Shown here: positions 42,997 through 51,094 of the stretch, piece by piece
Layout of the letters: every line of letters starts with the position of its first letter
Numbering within the stretch: position 1 is the first letter of the stretch
Assembly (NCBI RefSeq): GCF_900156505.1
Contig: NZ_FTPR01000001.1
Coordinates: 1,860,001-1,924,000, forward strand
Length of the DNA stretch: 64,000 nt
Direction of reading: 5' to 3'
Source of the DNA: Yoonia rosea
Lineage (GTDB): Bacteria > Pseudomonadota > Alphaproteobacteria > Rhodobacterales > Rhodobacteraceae
Made by a program: the position numbers and the translations under genes
The notes under the pieces: model-generated
Told to the model about the DNA's origin: nothing
Databases searched by the model: none
The model's input: the letters and a program-made list of their open reading frames with translations, nothing else

Positions 42997-44315
42997 TGCA
43001 AACCACATTCACCCCCGAACAGCTGACCGATCCCGCGATCAAGCGCTCCAACGAAATCCTGCGCTCTTGCGTCCACTGCGGGTTTTGCACCGCGACTTGC
43101 CCGACCTATCAGGTGCTGGGTGATGAACTCGACAGCCCGCGCGGACGAATTTATCTGATCAAGGATATGCTCGAGAATGAGCGCAAGCCCGATGCAAAGA
43201 CCGTCAAGCACATCGATCGCTGTCTGTCTTGCCTTGCTTGTATGACAACCTGTCCGTCGGGTGTGCATTACATGCATCTTGTCGATCATGCGCGTGCCTA
43301 TATCGAGAAAAACTATGACCGCCCGTGGTCTGACCGGGCCTTGCGCTGGGTGCTGGCGCGTATTCTGCCCTATCCGATGCGCTTTCGTGTGGCCCTGTTG
43401 GGGGCAAAAATCGGACGCCCCTTTGCACGGCTGATGCCCGATGCGCGGCTGCGCGCGATGCTTGAAATGGCACCAAAGACGATCCCGCCCGTCAGTCGCA
43501 ATGATGACCCGCAAACATTCCCCGCCAAGGACAAAAAGATGCGCGTGGCCTTGATGACGGGCTGTGCGCAAAAGGCGTTGAACACAGATATCAACGACGC
43601 AACAATCCGTCTGCTGACACGGCTCGGGGCCGAGGTCGTGGTGGCCGAAGGTGCGGGATGCTGTGGCGCGCTGACCCACCACATGGGCAAAGAAGACGAA
43701 AGCCACAGTGCGGCGGCCAAAAACATCCGCGCGTGGGTCAAGGAAATGGATAGTGACGGGCTTGATGCCATCGTGATCAATACGTCGGGCTGTGGCACGA
43801 CGGTCAAGGATTACGGGCATATGTTCCGCAATGATCCGCTGGCCAAAGACGCCGCGCGCGTGTCCGCCATTGCTATGGATGTATCCGAGGTTCTGATGAA
43901 ACTGGACCTGCCCCAAGGTGACGACAAAGGCACCAAGGTTGCCTATCACGCCGCCTGTTCACTGCAGCACGGCCAGCAGATCAAAACCTATCCCAAGGAA
44001 TTGCTAAAAAAGGCCGGCTTTACCGTGCTGGAACCTGCCGACAGCCACCTTTGCTGTGGCTCGGCGGGGACTTACAACCTGATGCAGCCTGAAATCTCGA
44101 AGCAGCTGAAGGCGCGTAAAGTGCAGACCTTGGAGGCACTGACACCGGATATTATCTCTGCCGGTAATATTGGATGCATGATGCAGATCGGCAGCGGCAC
44201 GGACGTGCCGATCGTGCATACGGTCGAGCTTCTGGATTGGGCGACAGGCGGACCGCAACCGCCAGCCCTGACCGCTCCTGGAAAAAAAGAACCCCAAGTG
44301 CCGATCTTGCGCTGA
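42996..44315 (+). CDS. glcF: Glycolate oxidase iron-sulfur subunit GlcF
   Basis: 439-residue electron-transfer subunit. Two 4Fe-4S motifs are visible: CVHCGFCTATCP (about 25-36) and CLSCLACMTTCP (about 75-86). Two CCG domains follow (GCCGALTHHMGKE and CCGSAGTYNLMQP), which bind non-cubane clusters in this superfamily. Passes electrons from GlcD/E to the quinone pool. Last gene of the operon; a trypsin-like protease gene follows 39 nt later. Confidence 0.96.
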   Translation: MQTTFTPEQLTDPAIKRSNEILRSCVHCGFCTATCPTYQVLGDELDSPRGRIYLIKDMLENERKPDAKTVKHIDRCLSCLACMTTCPSGVHYMHLVDHARAYIEKNYDRPWSDRALRWVLARILPYPMRFRVALLGAKIGRPFARLMPDARLRAMLEMAPKTIPPVSRNDDPQTFPAKDKKMRVALMTGCAQKALNTDINDATIRLLTRLGAEVVVAEGAGCCGALTHHMGKEDESHSAAAKNIRAWVKEMDSDGLDAIVINTSGCGTTVKDYGHMFRNDPLAKDAARVSAIAMDVSEVLMKLDLPQGDDKGTKVAYHAACSLQHGQQIKTYPKELLKKAGFTVLEPADSHLCCGSAGTYNLMQPEISKQLKARKVQTLEALTPDIISAGNIGCMMQIGSGTDVPIVHTVELLDWATGGPQPPALTAPGKKEPQVPILR

Positions 44316-44354
44316 TGTCATATTCCTGCCCTATCTATCAGTGACAAATATCTG

Positions 44355-45179
44355 ATGATACGGACAGGCATGATACGGCATCTTCTCGTCTCAGTGATCC
44401 TCGGGGTCGCAACGACGCTTGCAGCGCAGGCGCAAGACGCAGGTCTTGTGACACTCCAGACGCGTCAGGATAGCCAAGGCTGGGAAGCCGTCGGGCGGCT
44501 TGATATCCGTGGCAAGGGGTTCTGTACGGCAGCATTGATCCGCGACCGCCTGATCCTGACAGCGGCACACTGCCTTTATGATCTGGATGGCTCTCTGGTG
44601 TCGCCGGAGCGTTTTTCTTTTCAGGCGGGGCTTCGTGACGGACGGGCACAGGCGACCCGTGCTGTGACCAGGGCCGTCGCACACCCCGACTATTCCCATA
44701 GCGGCGATGCAACAGATACCAGCGGTGTCGCCATTGATATCGCCGTTCTGGAACTGGACCGGCCAATCCGCAACACGCGCATCCTGCCTTATGCGATTGC
44801 CCAGCGCCCGATAACGGGGGATCAGGTTGGCGTTGTTTCCTACGGGCGCGGTCGCGAAGATGCACCAAGCCTGCAACAGGTCTGCGATGTGCTCGGACGG
44901 CAGACCGGTGTGATCGTGATGACCTGCGATGTGGAATACGGCTCAAGCGGGTCACCGGTATTCATGATGAACGATGGCGAGACACGGATTGCCTCGGTGG
45001 TTTCGGCCATGGCGCAAATCAACGGGCAGAAAGTATCGCTTGGCACCTCGCTCGAAGGGCCGCTGAATGTTTTGCTAAACCATTTTGCAACGCTTGGCCC
45101 CGCACGTAGCGGGGGTGTGCAACGGCTTATGCCGGGCGGCACACGCAACGATACGGGTGCAAAATTCGTCCAGCCCTGA
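44355..45179 (+). CDS. Trypsin-like serine protease, secreted
   Basis: A 274-residue protein with signal peptide (HLLVSVILGVATTLAAQAQ) and a chymotrypsin-fold domain. The triad is visible: His in LTAAHCLYD, Asp in DIAVLELD and Ser in EYGSSGSPVF. It is annotated elsewhere as V8-like/trypsin-like peptidase in this group. Starts are uncertain (44355 or 44370). Lies between glcF and the hsp20 gene on the same strand; its end is 132 nt before the Hsp20 start and just ahead of the heat-shock promoter. Possible envelope quality control, but that is inference. Confidence 0.85.
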   Translation: MIRTGMIRHLLVSVILGVATTLAAQAQDAGLVTLQTRQDSQGWEAVGRLDIRGKGFCTAALIRDRLILTAAHCLYDLDGSLVSPERFSFQAGLRDGRAQATRAVTRAVAHPDYSHSGDATDTSGVAIDIAVLELDRPIRNTRILPYAIAQRPITGDQVGVVSYGRGREDAPSLQQVCDVLGRQTGVIVMTCDVEYGSSGSPVFMMNDGETRIASVVSAMAQINGQKVSLGTSLEGPLNVLLNHFATLGPARSGGVQRLMPGGTRNDTGAKFVQP

Positions 45180-45183
45180 GCCT

Positions 45184-45212
45184 CTTGAAAGCGAAAACAT
45201 CCACCCCCACAT
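45184..45212 (+). promoter_or_regulatory. RpoH (sigma32) heat-shock promoter of hsp20
   Basis: -35 box CTTGAAA (45184-45190), 14-nt spacer, -10 box CCCCACAT (45205-45212). It matches the sigma32 consensus CTTGAAA-N13/14-CCCCATNT at nearly every position. Transcription would start at about 45219, giving a leader of roughly 90 nt. Confidence 0.9.
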
Positions 45213-45251
45213 AATCCGTATCGGGATGCCAATGATGGGTCCCGCACAACC

Positions 45252-45306
45252 GGCCTGTCCCCAATGGGAAGGTCAAAACATTGTTATCGCTTAAGAAAAG
45301 GATGAC
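45252..45306 (+). ncRNA. ROSE-like RNA thermometer in the hsp20 leader
   Basis: Two consecutive hairpins can form in the leader. The first pairs GGCCT plus TCCC with GGGA plus AGGTC (45252-45274). The second pairs GTTATC(G)CT (45283-45291) with AGGATGAC (45299-45306), which covers the Shine-Dalgarno AAAAGGA. Its TCGCT fits the ROSE consensus U(U/C)GCU opposite AGGA, with the characteristic unpaired/G-G position. This is the known design of heat-melting thermometers ahead of alphaproteobacterial small heat-shock genes. Confidence 0.8.
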
Positions 45307-45310
45307 CCAA

Positions 45311-45778
45311 ATGCGTGCATTTGATCTGACACCCCTCTACCGTGCCACCGTTGGCTTTGACCAAATCGCCGATCTGATGGATCGCGCCCTTACCAGTGAT
45401 GTCGGCCAGAACACCTATCCCCCATACAACATCGAGAAAACCGATGATGACGCATGGCGTATCTCGATCGCCGTGGCCGGTTTTTCCGATGATGACCTCG
45501 CGATTGAGGTCAAAGACCGTGCACTTCTTGTCACAGGCCGCAAAGCCTCGGATGACAGCGAACGCAACTACCTGCACCGTGGCATTGCTACCCGCGCATT
45601 CGAACGTCGCTTCCATCTGGCCGACCACGTGCGCGTGACCGGTGCGAGCCATGAGAACGGCATGCTCAACATTGATCTGGTCCGCGAAGTGCCCGAGGCG
45701 CTGAAACCGCGCCGGATCGAGATTACGTCTGAAGCGAAGAAAGACGCCAATCTGGTTGAGGCAAAGTCGGTGAACTAA
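45311..45778 (+). CDS. Hsp20/IbpA family small heat-shock protein
   Basis: ATP-independent holdase chaperone of 155 residues. The start MRAFDLTPLYRATVGFDQIADLMDRAL matches the IbpA N-terminus. The alpha-crystallin domain runs from YNIEKTDDDAWRISIAVAGF to about residue 125, including the LLVTGRK and GIATRAFERRFHLADHVRV strands. I choose the ATG at 45311, with AAAAGGA 8 nt upstream; the ATG at 45302 overlaps that site. Controlled by the RpoH promoter and RNA thermometer upstream; a terminator follows. Confidence 0.95.
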   Translation: MRAFDLTPLYRATVGFDQIADLMDRALTSDVGQNTYPPYNIEKTDDDAWRISIAVAGFSDDDLAIEVKDRALLVTGRKASDDSERNYLHRGIATRAFERRFHLADHVRVTGASHENGMLNIDLVREVPEALKPRRIEITSEAKKDANLVEAKSVN

Positions 45779-45802
45779 GCCGACAAGACACAATCACCGC
45801 GA

Positions 45803-45832
45803 CGCGCTACCTTTACGGGTGGCGCGTTTTTT
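45803..45832 (+). terminator. Intrinsic terminator of hsp20
   Basis: 9-bp stem CGCGCTACC/GGTGGCGCG (one G-U pair), loop TTTACG, then six T residues. It lies 24 nt after the hsp20 stop. Confidence 0.93.
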
Positions 45833-45973
45833 GTTTCGCGACCGCAATGTCAGCATCGAGCCCAAAGCGGACCTGATATGAGATGCGCCAACTAGCTGAT
45901 TGGATGCAGCCCAGTACTAATGTAGAAACAAAGGCAAACTTGAACCTCGGTACCTTCGTGTAAGGAAACAAAT

Positions 45974-46345
45974 TTGAGCATACCTCTAGATTTAAAATCC
46001 GCCGACTTCTTGGCGCTAAGACGAGAAAATCAGCACATACTTTCTAATCTCGCGAAAAATGGTTTAGACCTTTCAAGAGAGGTGGAAATCGAGTTTGAGT
46101 GCCAATTTTCAACTAAGTCCAAGGCAGTAGCGGCGAGAACTAAGATGCGCAGCTTGGGGTCATTGCCAGCAGAAGGCCTCTATATGATTGCACATCGCAC
46201 CTCGGGCAAAGATCTTTGCAGCCTTCTTGTTTGTGTCCCAATGATTCCTGATGTTCAGCTTATCTCTGAGTTAGAAGCCCGACTTAGATTTGTTGGTGAT
46301 CTGTGCGGTGGAAATGTTTCTGGATGGGAATTTCCAGAAGCATAG
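45974..46345 (+). CDS. RraB-like (ribonuclease E inhibitor family) protein in a low-GC islet
   Basis: A 123-residue protein starting at TTG with AAGGA 8 nt upstream. The pattern NLAKNGLDLSREVEIEFECQF, then alternating helix and strand, ending GNVSGWEFPEA, resembles RraB/DUF695-type proteins that bind RNase E; the match is by general pattern and moderate. Counted over 300 nt (46021-46320) the GC content is about 45%, clearly below the neighbours, and it uses AGA, TTA and CTA codons that they avoid. This suggests recent transfer. It stands alone between hsp20 and polA. Confidence 0.65.
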   Translation: MSIPLDLKSADFLALRRENQHILSNLAKNGLDLSREVEIEFECQFSTKSKAVAARTKMRSLGSLPAEGLYMIAHRTSGKDLCSLLVCVPMIPDVQLISELEARLRFVGDLCGGNVSGWEFPEA

Positions 46346-46544
46346 CTCGCCTAAAGTAAACGACTTTGCGAGCGGCAACAAAGTCCGCATAGCCGCCGCC
46401 CACTGTTGACAAAGCTGCGACCGAGAACAAGTGTTTAACATTCTCTGAGCACGAGAACACTGGAATATGGCTGGGCTTTTGCAACGGTAGCCAACGGCAG
46501 CTTCGTCTGCATAGCGGACATTCAAGACTCGCCCACCGATCCGT
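46346..46544. other. Gene-free stretch downstream of the RraB-like gene
   Basis: 200 bp between the islet gene and polA with no convincing ORF on either strand. It contains GCATAGCGGACATTCA (near 46510), and the other edge of the islet has CCCAAAGCGGAC (near 45859). Such GCGGACATTC-type pieces recur in noncoding DNA of this group, so they may be repeat remnants bounding the insertion. Confidence 0.35.
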
Positions 46545-49361
46545 TTAATGCGCCTCGGCCCAGTTCGCACCCTGCCCTGCATCCACGGCCAGTTTCACGT
46601 CCAGTTTCGCCGCAGGATCGCTTGCGTTCTCCATCACGTCACGCGCGGCATCGATCAGATCACCAGCGGCCTCTTCATTGACCTCGAAAATCAGTTCATC
46701 GTGGACCTGTAGCAGCATCTTGGCGGGAAGCCCCTCGATCGCCGCAGGCATCCGGATCATCGCGCGCCGGATCACATCTGCCGCCGTGCCTTGGATCGGC
46801 GCGTTGATCGCGGCGCGTTTGGCAAAGCCCGCTTGCGGCCCTTTGGCGTTGATCTCGGGCGTGTTGATCTTGCGCCCGAAGAGCGTCTGCACATAGCTGT
46901 GCTCTTTGGCGAAAGCGACGGTGTCATCCATGTATTTCCGGATGCCCGGGAAGCGTTCGAAATAGCGGTCGATGAACCCCTGCGCCTCGCCCCGCGGGAT
47001 GCGCAAGTTGCGCGCAAGGCCAAAGCCCGAAATGCCGTAGATCACGCCAAAGTTGATCGCCTTGGCCTGCCTGCGCACATCCGGCGTCATCTCGTCCAGC
47101 GGCACATCGAACATCTCGGACGCGGTCATCGCGTGAATGTCGATCCCGTCCAGAAACGCCTGTTTCAGCGCATCAATCCCCGCGATATGCGCCAGAATAC
47201 GCAGTTCGATCTGGGAATAATCGAGGCTGACAATCACCTTGCCGGGTTCGGCGACAAAGGCCTCGCGAATGCGCCGCCCTTCCTCGGACCGCACCGGAAT
47301 GTTCTGCAAATTCGGATCGGTCGAGGCCAGTCGCCCCGTGTTCGCGCCCGCAATCGAATAGGACGTATGCACGCGCCCCGTGTCCTTGTTGATATGCTCT
47401 TGCAGGGCGTCCGTATAGGTCGATTTCAGCTTCGACAGTTGCCGCCAGTCGAGAATGCGGCGCGGCAAGTCGTGCAATGTGGCAAGGTCTTCAAGAACAT
47501 CGGCGCCGGTGGAATAGGCACCTGTCTTGCCGGTTGACGGCTTCTTGCCATCGGGCATTTCCAGCCCCATTTCGTCGAACAGGATTTCGCCCAACTGCTT
47601 GGGCGAACCGACGTTAAAGGGCCGCCCTGCCATTTCCTGAATTTCCGCCTCAAGCCCCGCCATTTTCTGGGCAAATGCATTCGACATCCGGCTGAGCGTA
47701 TCGCGATCAACCTTGATGCCGTTCCGCTCCATCTGGGCCAGCACCGGCACCAGCGGGCGTTCCATCGTTTCATAGACGGTTGTGACGCGGTTCACATGCA
47801 GTTGCGGCTTGAACTGTTGCCACAGACGCAGGGTGATATCGGCATCTTCTGCGGCGTATCTCACCGCGTCATCAACGGGCACACGATCAAAAGTGATCGC
47901 GGATTTACCGCTGCCCAACAAGGGTTTGATCGGGATCGGCGTATGCCCCAGATACCGTTCGGACAAGGTATCCATACCATGGTTATGCAGCCCCGCATTC
48001 ATCGCATAGGACATGAGCATGGTGTCATCTATCGGAGCGACAGTGATATCAAGACGGGCAAAAATCTTGGTGTCGTACTTCATGTTCTGCCCGATTTTGA
48101 TGACCGCTGGGTCCTCAAGCACAGGTTTGAGCATCGCCAGACACTCGGCCATATCCATCTGCCCGTCGGCCATATCATCCGATCCAAACAGATCATCCGA
48201 TGACGCGGATTTATGGGTCAGCGGGATATAACAGGCCTGACCCGCCGCGACAGACAGCGAGATGCCGACAAGATCGGCAGTCATATCATTCAAGCCAGTG
48301 GTTTCGGTGTCGACGGCCACATAGCCCCGTTCACGAATACGGTCGATCCAGACCTGCAGGGCCGCCGCATCGCGCACACATTCATAGGCGTCCGCGTCAA
48401 AGCCAACCTGTTCAGGTGTCGCCACTTCGGTCGCGGCTGGGGCCGAGGCCTCGATCACGGGGGCTTCAACGCCCAGCTTTTCAGCAATGCGTTTCGTGAC
48501 CGTGCGGAATTCCATTTCGGCAAGGAACCCCATCAGAACCTCTGGATCAGGATCGCGCACCTCGAGATCATCCAGCCCGAAATCCAGCTTCATATCACAA
48601 TCAAGCTGCACGAGCTTCTTGGACATCTCAATTTGCGCGCGGTTCTCGATCAGCGTTTCGCGCCGCTTGGGCTGTTTGATCTCTTCTGCGCGGTCTAGCA
48701 GGCTTTCCAGATCACCATATTCATTGATCAAAAGCGCCGCTGTCTTGATCCCGATCCCCGGCGCACCCGGCACGTTATCAACACTATCGCCGGCCAGCGC
48801 CTGCACATCAACCACGCGGTCAGGGCCCACGCCAAACTTTTCAACGACGCCTTCGCTGTCGATGCGCTTGTTCTTCATCGGATCAAGCATTTCTACGCCG
48901 TCACCGACCAACTGCATCAGGTCCTTATCGGACGATACAATCGTCACACGTCCACCGGCATCGCGGGCCTGATGGGCAAGGGTGGCGATAATGTCGTCGG
49001 CCTCGAACCCTTCCATCTCCTCGCAGGCGATATTGAAAGCCTTGGTCGCCACACGCGTCAGGGGGATTTGCGGGCGCAGATCCTCGGGCATCGCCTCACG
49101 GTTGGCCTTGTACTGGTCGTACATATCGTTGCGGAATGTATGACTGCCCTTGTCGAAAATCACGGCGACATGGGTGGCAGCATCAGCGCCATTATTCCCG
49201 TCAACATAGCGTTGCAGCATGTTGACGAAACCGCTGACCGCACCAACGGGCAGGCCATCGGATTTGCGTGTGAGGGGCGGAAGCGCATGATAGGCGCGGA
49301 AAATGAAGGCAGAGCCGTCAATCAGATGCAGGTGACAGCCTTTGCCGAATTTCGTTTCCAT
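46545..49361 (-). CDS. polA: DNA polymerase I
   Basis: 938-residue repair and lagging-strand polymerase. The N-terminal 5'-3' exonuclease (HLHLIDGSAFIFRAYHALPP) is complete. The 3'-5' exonuclease retains its acidic motif (AVDTETTGLNDM, about residue 352), so proofreading should be active. Polymerase motifs A (VIVSLDYSQIELRIL), B (RRQAKAINFGVIYGISGFG) and C (LLQVHDELIFEV) are intact. AGGGGATG precedes the ATG. A full-length, three-activity enzyme with no anomalies. Confidence 0.97.
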   Translation of the reverse strand: METKFGKGCHLHLIDGSAFIFRAYHALPPLTRKSDGLPVGAVSGFVNMLQRYVDGNNGADAATHVAVIFDKGSHTFRNDMYDQYKANREAMPEDLRPQIPLTRVATKAFNIACEEMEGFEADDIIATLAHQARDAGGRVTIVSSDKDLMQLVGDGVEMLDPMKNKRIDSEGVVEKFGVGPDRVVDVQALAGDSVDNVPGAPGIGIKTAALLINEYGDLESLLDRAEEIKQPKRRETLIENRAQIEMSKKLVQLDCDMKLDFGLDDLEVRDPDPEVLMGFLAEMEFRTVTKRIAEKLGVEAPVIEASAPAATEVATPEQVGFDADAYECVRDAAALQVWIDRIRERGYVAVDTETTGLNDMTADLVGISLSVAAGQACYIPLTHKSASSDDLFGSDDMADGQMDMAECLAMLKPVLEDPAVIKIGQNMKYDTKIFARLDITVAPIDDTMLMSYAMNAGLHNHGMDTLSERYLGHTPIPIKPLLGSGKSAITFDRVPVDDAVRYAAEDADITLRLWQQFKPQLHVNRVTTVYETMERPLVPVLAQMERNGIKVDRDTLSRMSNAFAQKMAGLEAEIQEMAGRPFNVGSPKQLGEILFDEMGLEMPDGKKPSTGKTGAYSTGADVLEDLATLHDLPRRILDWRQLSKLKSTYTDALQEHINKDTGRVHTSYSIAGANTGRLASTDPNLQNIPVRSEEGRRIREAFVAEPGKVIVSLDYSQIELRILAHIAGIDALKQAFLDGIDIHAMTASEMFDVPLDEMTPDVRRQAKAINFGVIYGISGFGLARNLRIPRGEAQGFIDRYFERFPGIRKYMDDTVAFAKEHSYVQTLFGRKINTPEINAKGPQAGFAKRAAINAPIQGTAADVIRRAMIRMPAAIEGLPAKMLLQVHDELIFEVNEEAAGDLIDAARDVMENASDPAAKLDVKLAVDAGQGANWAEAH

Positions 49362-49464
49362 CGTTTCATCCCCTCATGTCTTGGGCGCAGATGTGCCATG
49401 ATACGCATCATGGTTCCAGTGACCATCTGCCTTACAGCGACACTTAGCGCAAAAACAGGATGGA

Positions 49465-49644
49465 TCAGACTTTGCCTTCAAAGTCCTTATGCACAAGCTT
49501 TGCATCGCAATAGGGGCATTCAATCCAGCCCTGCTCATGCGGGATTTGAAGCCACACGCGGGGATGACCCAGCGCACCTTCACCGCCATCACAGGCCACG
49601 CGCCAATCGTTCACAATCTTTGTTTCGGGGGCTGGTGTGGACAT
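49465..49644 (-). CDS. Zinc-finger (zf-CHCC) domain protein
   Basis: A 59-residue protein of the zf-CHCC family, related to the NDUFS6-type accessory subunit of complex I. The metal ligands are visible: Cys in VACDGGEG, His in GHPRV and CPYC near the end ([12 protein letters not shown]). AGGTAAGATC precedes the ATG at 49644; the frame extends upstream but without protein character. In alphaproteobacteria such proteins associate with complex I (NDUFS6 homologue). The gene lies between polA (same strand) and a divergent ABC ATPase. Assignment to complex I is inference. Confidence 0.85.
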   Translation of the reverse strand: MSTPAPETKIVNDWRVACDGGEGALGHPRVWLQIPHEQGWIECPYCDAKLVHKDFEGKV

Positions 49645-49731
49645 GATCTTACCTGTCTGGTTGCCGCGGGGCGCGCCCCGCCTTAAGTCTGCACCAGACA
49701 TACCGCAGGTGCGGCGCAGGGGAAAGACAAC

Positions 49732-50661
49732 ATGACCGACAATGCCATAGAAATTCACGGGCTGAAAAAGACCTATGCCGCCACCGGGCGCAGCCCTGCC
49801 AAAGAGGCGCTGAAAGGGATTGATCTGGATATTCCGCGCGGATCAATCTTTGGCCTTTTGGGGCCGAATGGCGCGGGCAAATCGACGCTGATCAATATTC
49901 TGGCGGGTTTGGTCGTGAAAACCGAAGGTACCGTAAAGATCTGGGGCTTTGATCAGGACAAGAACCCGCGCCAATCGCGCGCGGCCATCGGGATCATGCC
50001 GCAAGAGCCGCATCTGGACCCGTTTTTTACGCCTGCAGGGTCTTTGGACGTGCAAGCGGGGCTTTATGGTGTACCCAAAAACCAACGCAAGACGGCCGAA
50101 ATTCTGGAACTGATCGGGCTGACGGACAAAGCCGACGCCTATGCGCGCTCGCTTTCCGGCGGCATGCGGCGCAGGCTCTTGCTGGGCAAGGCTCTGGTGC
50201 ATTCGCCGCAAATCCTTGTGCTGGATGAACCCACCGCAGGCGTCGATATCGAGTTGCGCAACATGCTGTGGCAGAACGTGCGCAAGCTGAACGATGAAGG
50301 GATGACGATCATCCTGACGACCCATTACCTCGAAGAGGCAGAAGAGATGTGCGACGACATCGCCATCATCAACCACGGCGAGGTGATCGTGCGCGACAGC
50401 ACCGCCAACCTGCTGGGACGGTTGGACAGCAAAACGCTGGTGATCACACCCGACAGCCCCGCCGATCTGCCCGCCCTGCCCGATACGATTACCGGACAAA
50501 AGCTGGCCAATGGCATGCTGACCTTCACCTACCAGAGCGGCACGACGCCTGCTGATCAGATCCTGAATATTGTGCGGGATGCCGGGATCACGATCAAGGA
50601 TGTCAAAACCCAAGAGGCGCATCTGGAAGAGGTATTTTTATCCCTCACCTCATCCAAATAG
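49732..50661 (+). CDS. ABC transporter ATP-binding protein (YadG-like)
   Basis: A 309-residue ATPase of the ABC-2 exporter type. Walker [10 protein letters not shown] (about 44-52), Q-loop MPQEPHLD, signature [11 protein letters not shown], Walker [11 protein letters not shown], His switch [10 protein letters not shown]. The extra C-terminal region (about 225-309) matches the DrrA/YadG type. The usual membrane partner (YadH) is not next to it; the following gene is an unrelated HIT protein on the other strand. So the permease must lie elsewhere or this ATPase has another partner. Confidence 0.9.
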   Translation: MTDNAIEIHGLKKTYAATGRSPAKEALKGIDLDIPRGSIFGLLGPNGAGKSTLINILAGLVVKTEGTVKIWGFDQDKNPRQSRAAIGIMPQEPHLDPFFTPAGSLDVQAGLYGVPKNQRKTAEILELIGLTDKADAYARSLSGGMRRRLLLGKALVHSPQILVLDEPTAGVDIELRNMLWQNVRKLNDEGMTIILTTHYLEEAEEMCDDIAIINHGEVIVRDSTANLLGRLDSKTLVITPDSPADLPALPDTITGQKLANGMLTFTYQSGTTPADQILNIVRDAGITIKDVKTQEAHLEEVFLSLTSSK

Positions 50662-50702
50662 GCATGGTCTTTCCATGTCCCTTCAAACTTCCCCCGGAGG
50701 GC

Positions 50703-50724
50703 ATCAAAATTCCTGAATTTTGAT
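50703..50724. repeat. AT-rich inverted repeat between ABC ATPase and HIT genes
   Basis: Arms ATCAAAATTC and GAATTTTGAT around CT. It lies between two convergent genes and touches the stop of the HIT gene. It resembles the pair at 18539/18571 in having an AAATT-rich palindrome after a gene end, and may serve as a bidirectional terminator. Confidence 0.75.
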
Positions 50725-51086
50725 CAGCGCGCCAGCATCCGCCCCATGGGACGACCACCAAGAATATGCATGTGGTAGTGCGGCACTTCCTGCACTCCGT
50801 GCGCACGGGTGTTGGCAATCGCACGGAACCCTTCTTCGACACCGGTCAGACGACACACTTCGGCTACGGCCTGCATGAAACCGCTGTGTTCCTCGGCCGA
50901 GGCATCGCGGGCAAAGTGATCAAGGCTCATATAAGGGCCTTTGGGAATGACCAGCACATGCACGGGCGCCTGCGGTGTGATGTCTTCAAAGGCCAGCGCA
51001 TGATCGTTTTCATAGACGGTCTTGTTGGGGATTTCTCCACGCAGGATTTTGGCAAAGATATTCTGATCGTCGTAGGCGTATTCCAT
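50724..51086 (-). CDS. HIT family protein (HinT-like nucleotide hydrolase)
   Basis: 120-residue histidine triad protein; the motif is HYHMHILGG (His-x-His-x-His), preceded by ITPQAPVHVLVIPKGPY, as in HinT, which hydrolyses adenosine phosphoramidates. The ATG at 51086 with GAGGAT ahead is preferred over a TTG four codons upstream. Stop lies in the palindrome at 50703. It follows the glycosyltransferase gene by 8 nt on the same strand, so cotranscribed. Confidence 0.93.
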   Translation of the reverse strand: MEYAYDDQNIFAKILRGEIPNKTVYENDHALAFEDITPQAPVHVLVIPKGPYMSLDHFARDASAEEHSGFMQAVAEVCRLTGVEEGFRAIANTRAHGVQEVPHYHMHILGGRPMGRMLAR

Positions 51087-51094
51087 AGGTATCC

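Noticed and set aside
42903..43949. Long minus-strand ORF (348 codons) opposite glcF
   Set aside because: The glcF product with its two Fe-S motifs is certain; the antisense frame has no family features.
46791..47537. Plus-strand ORF opposite polA
   Set aside because: Antisense shadow in GC-rich coding DNA; polA motifs are intact in the other strand.
49374..49592. 72-codon cysteine-rich ORF between polA and the zinc-finger gene
   Set aside because: Overlaps the zf-CHCC gene in another frame; no ribosome site; the cysteines are chance.
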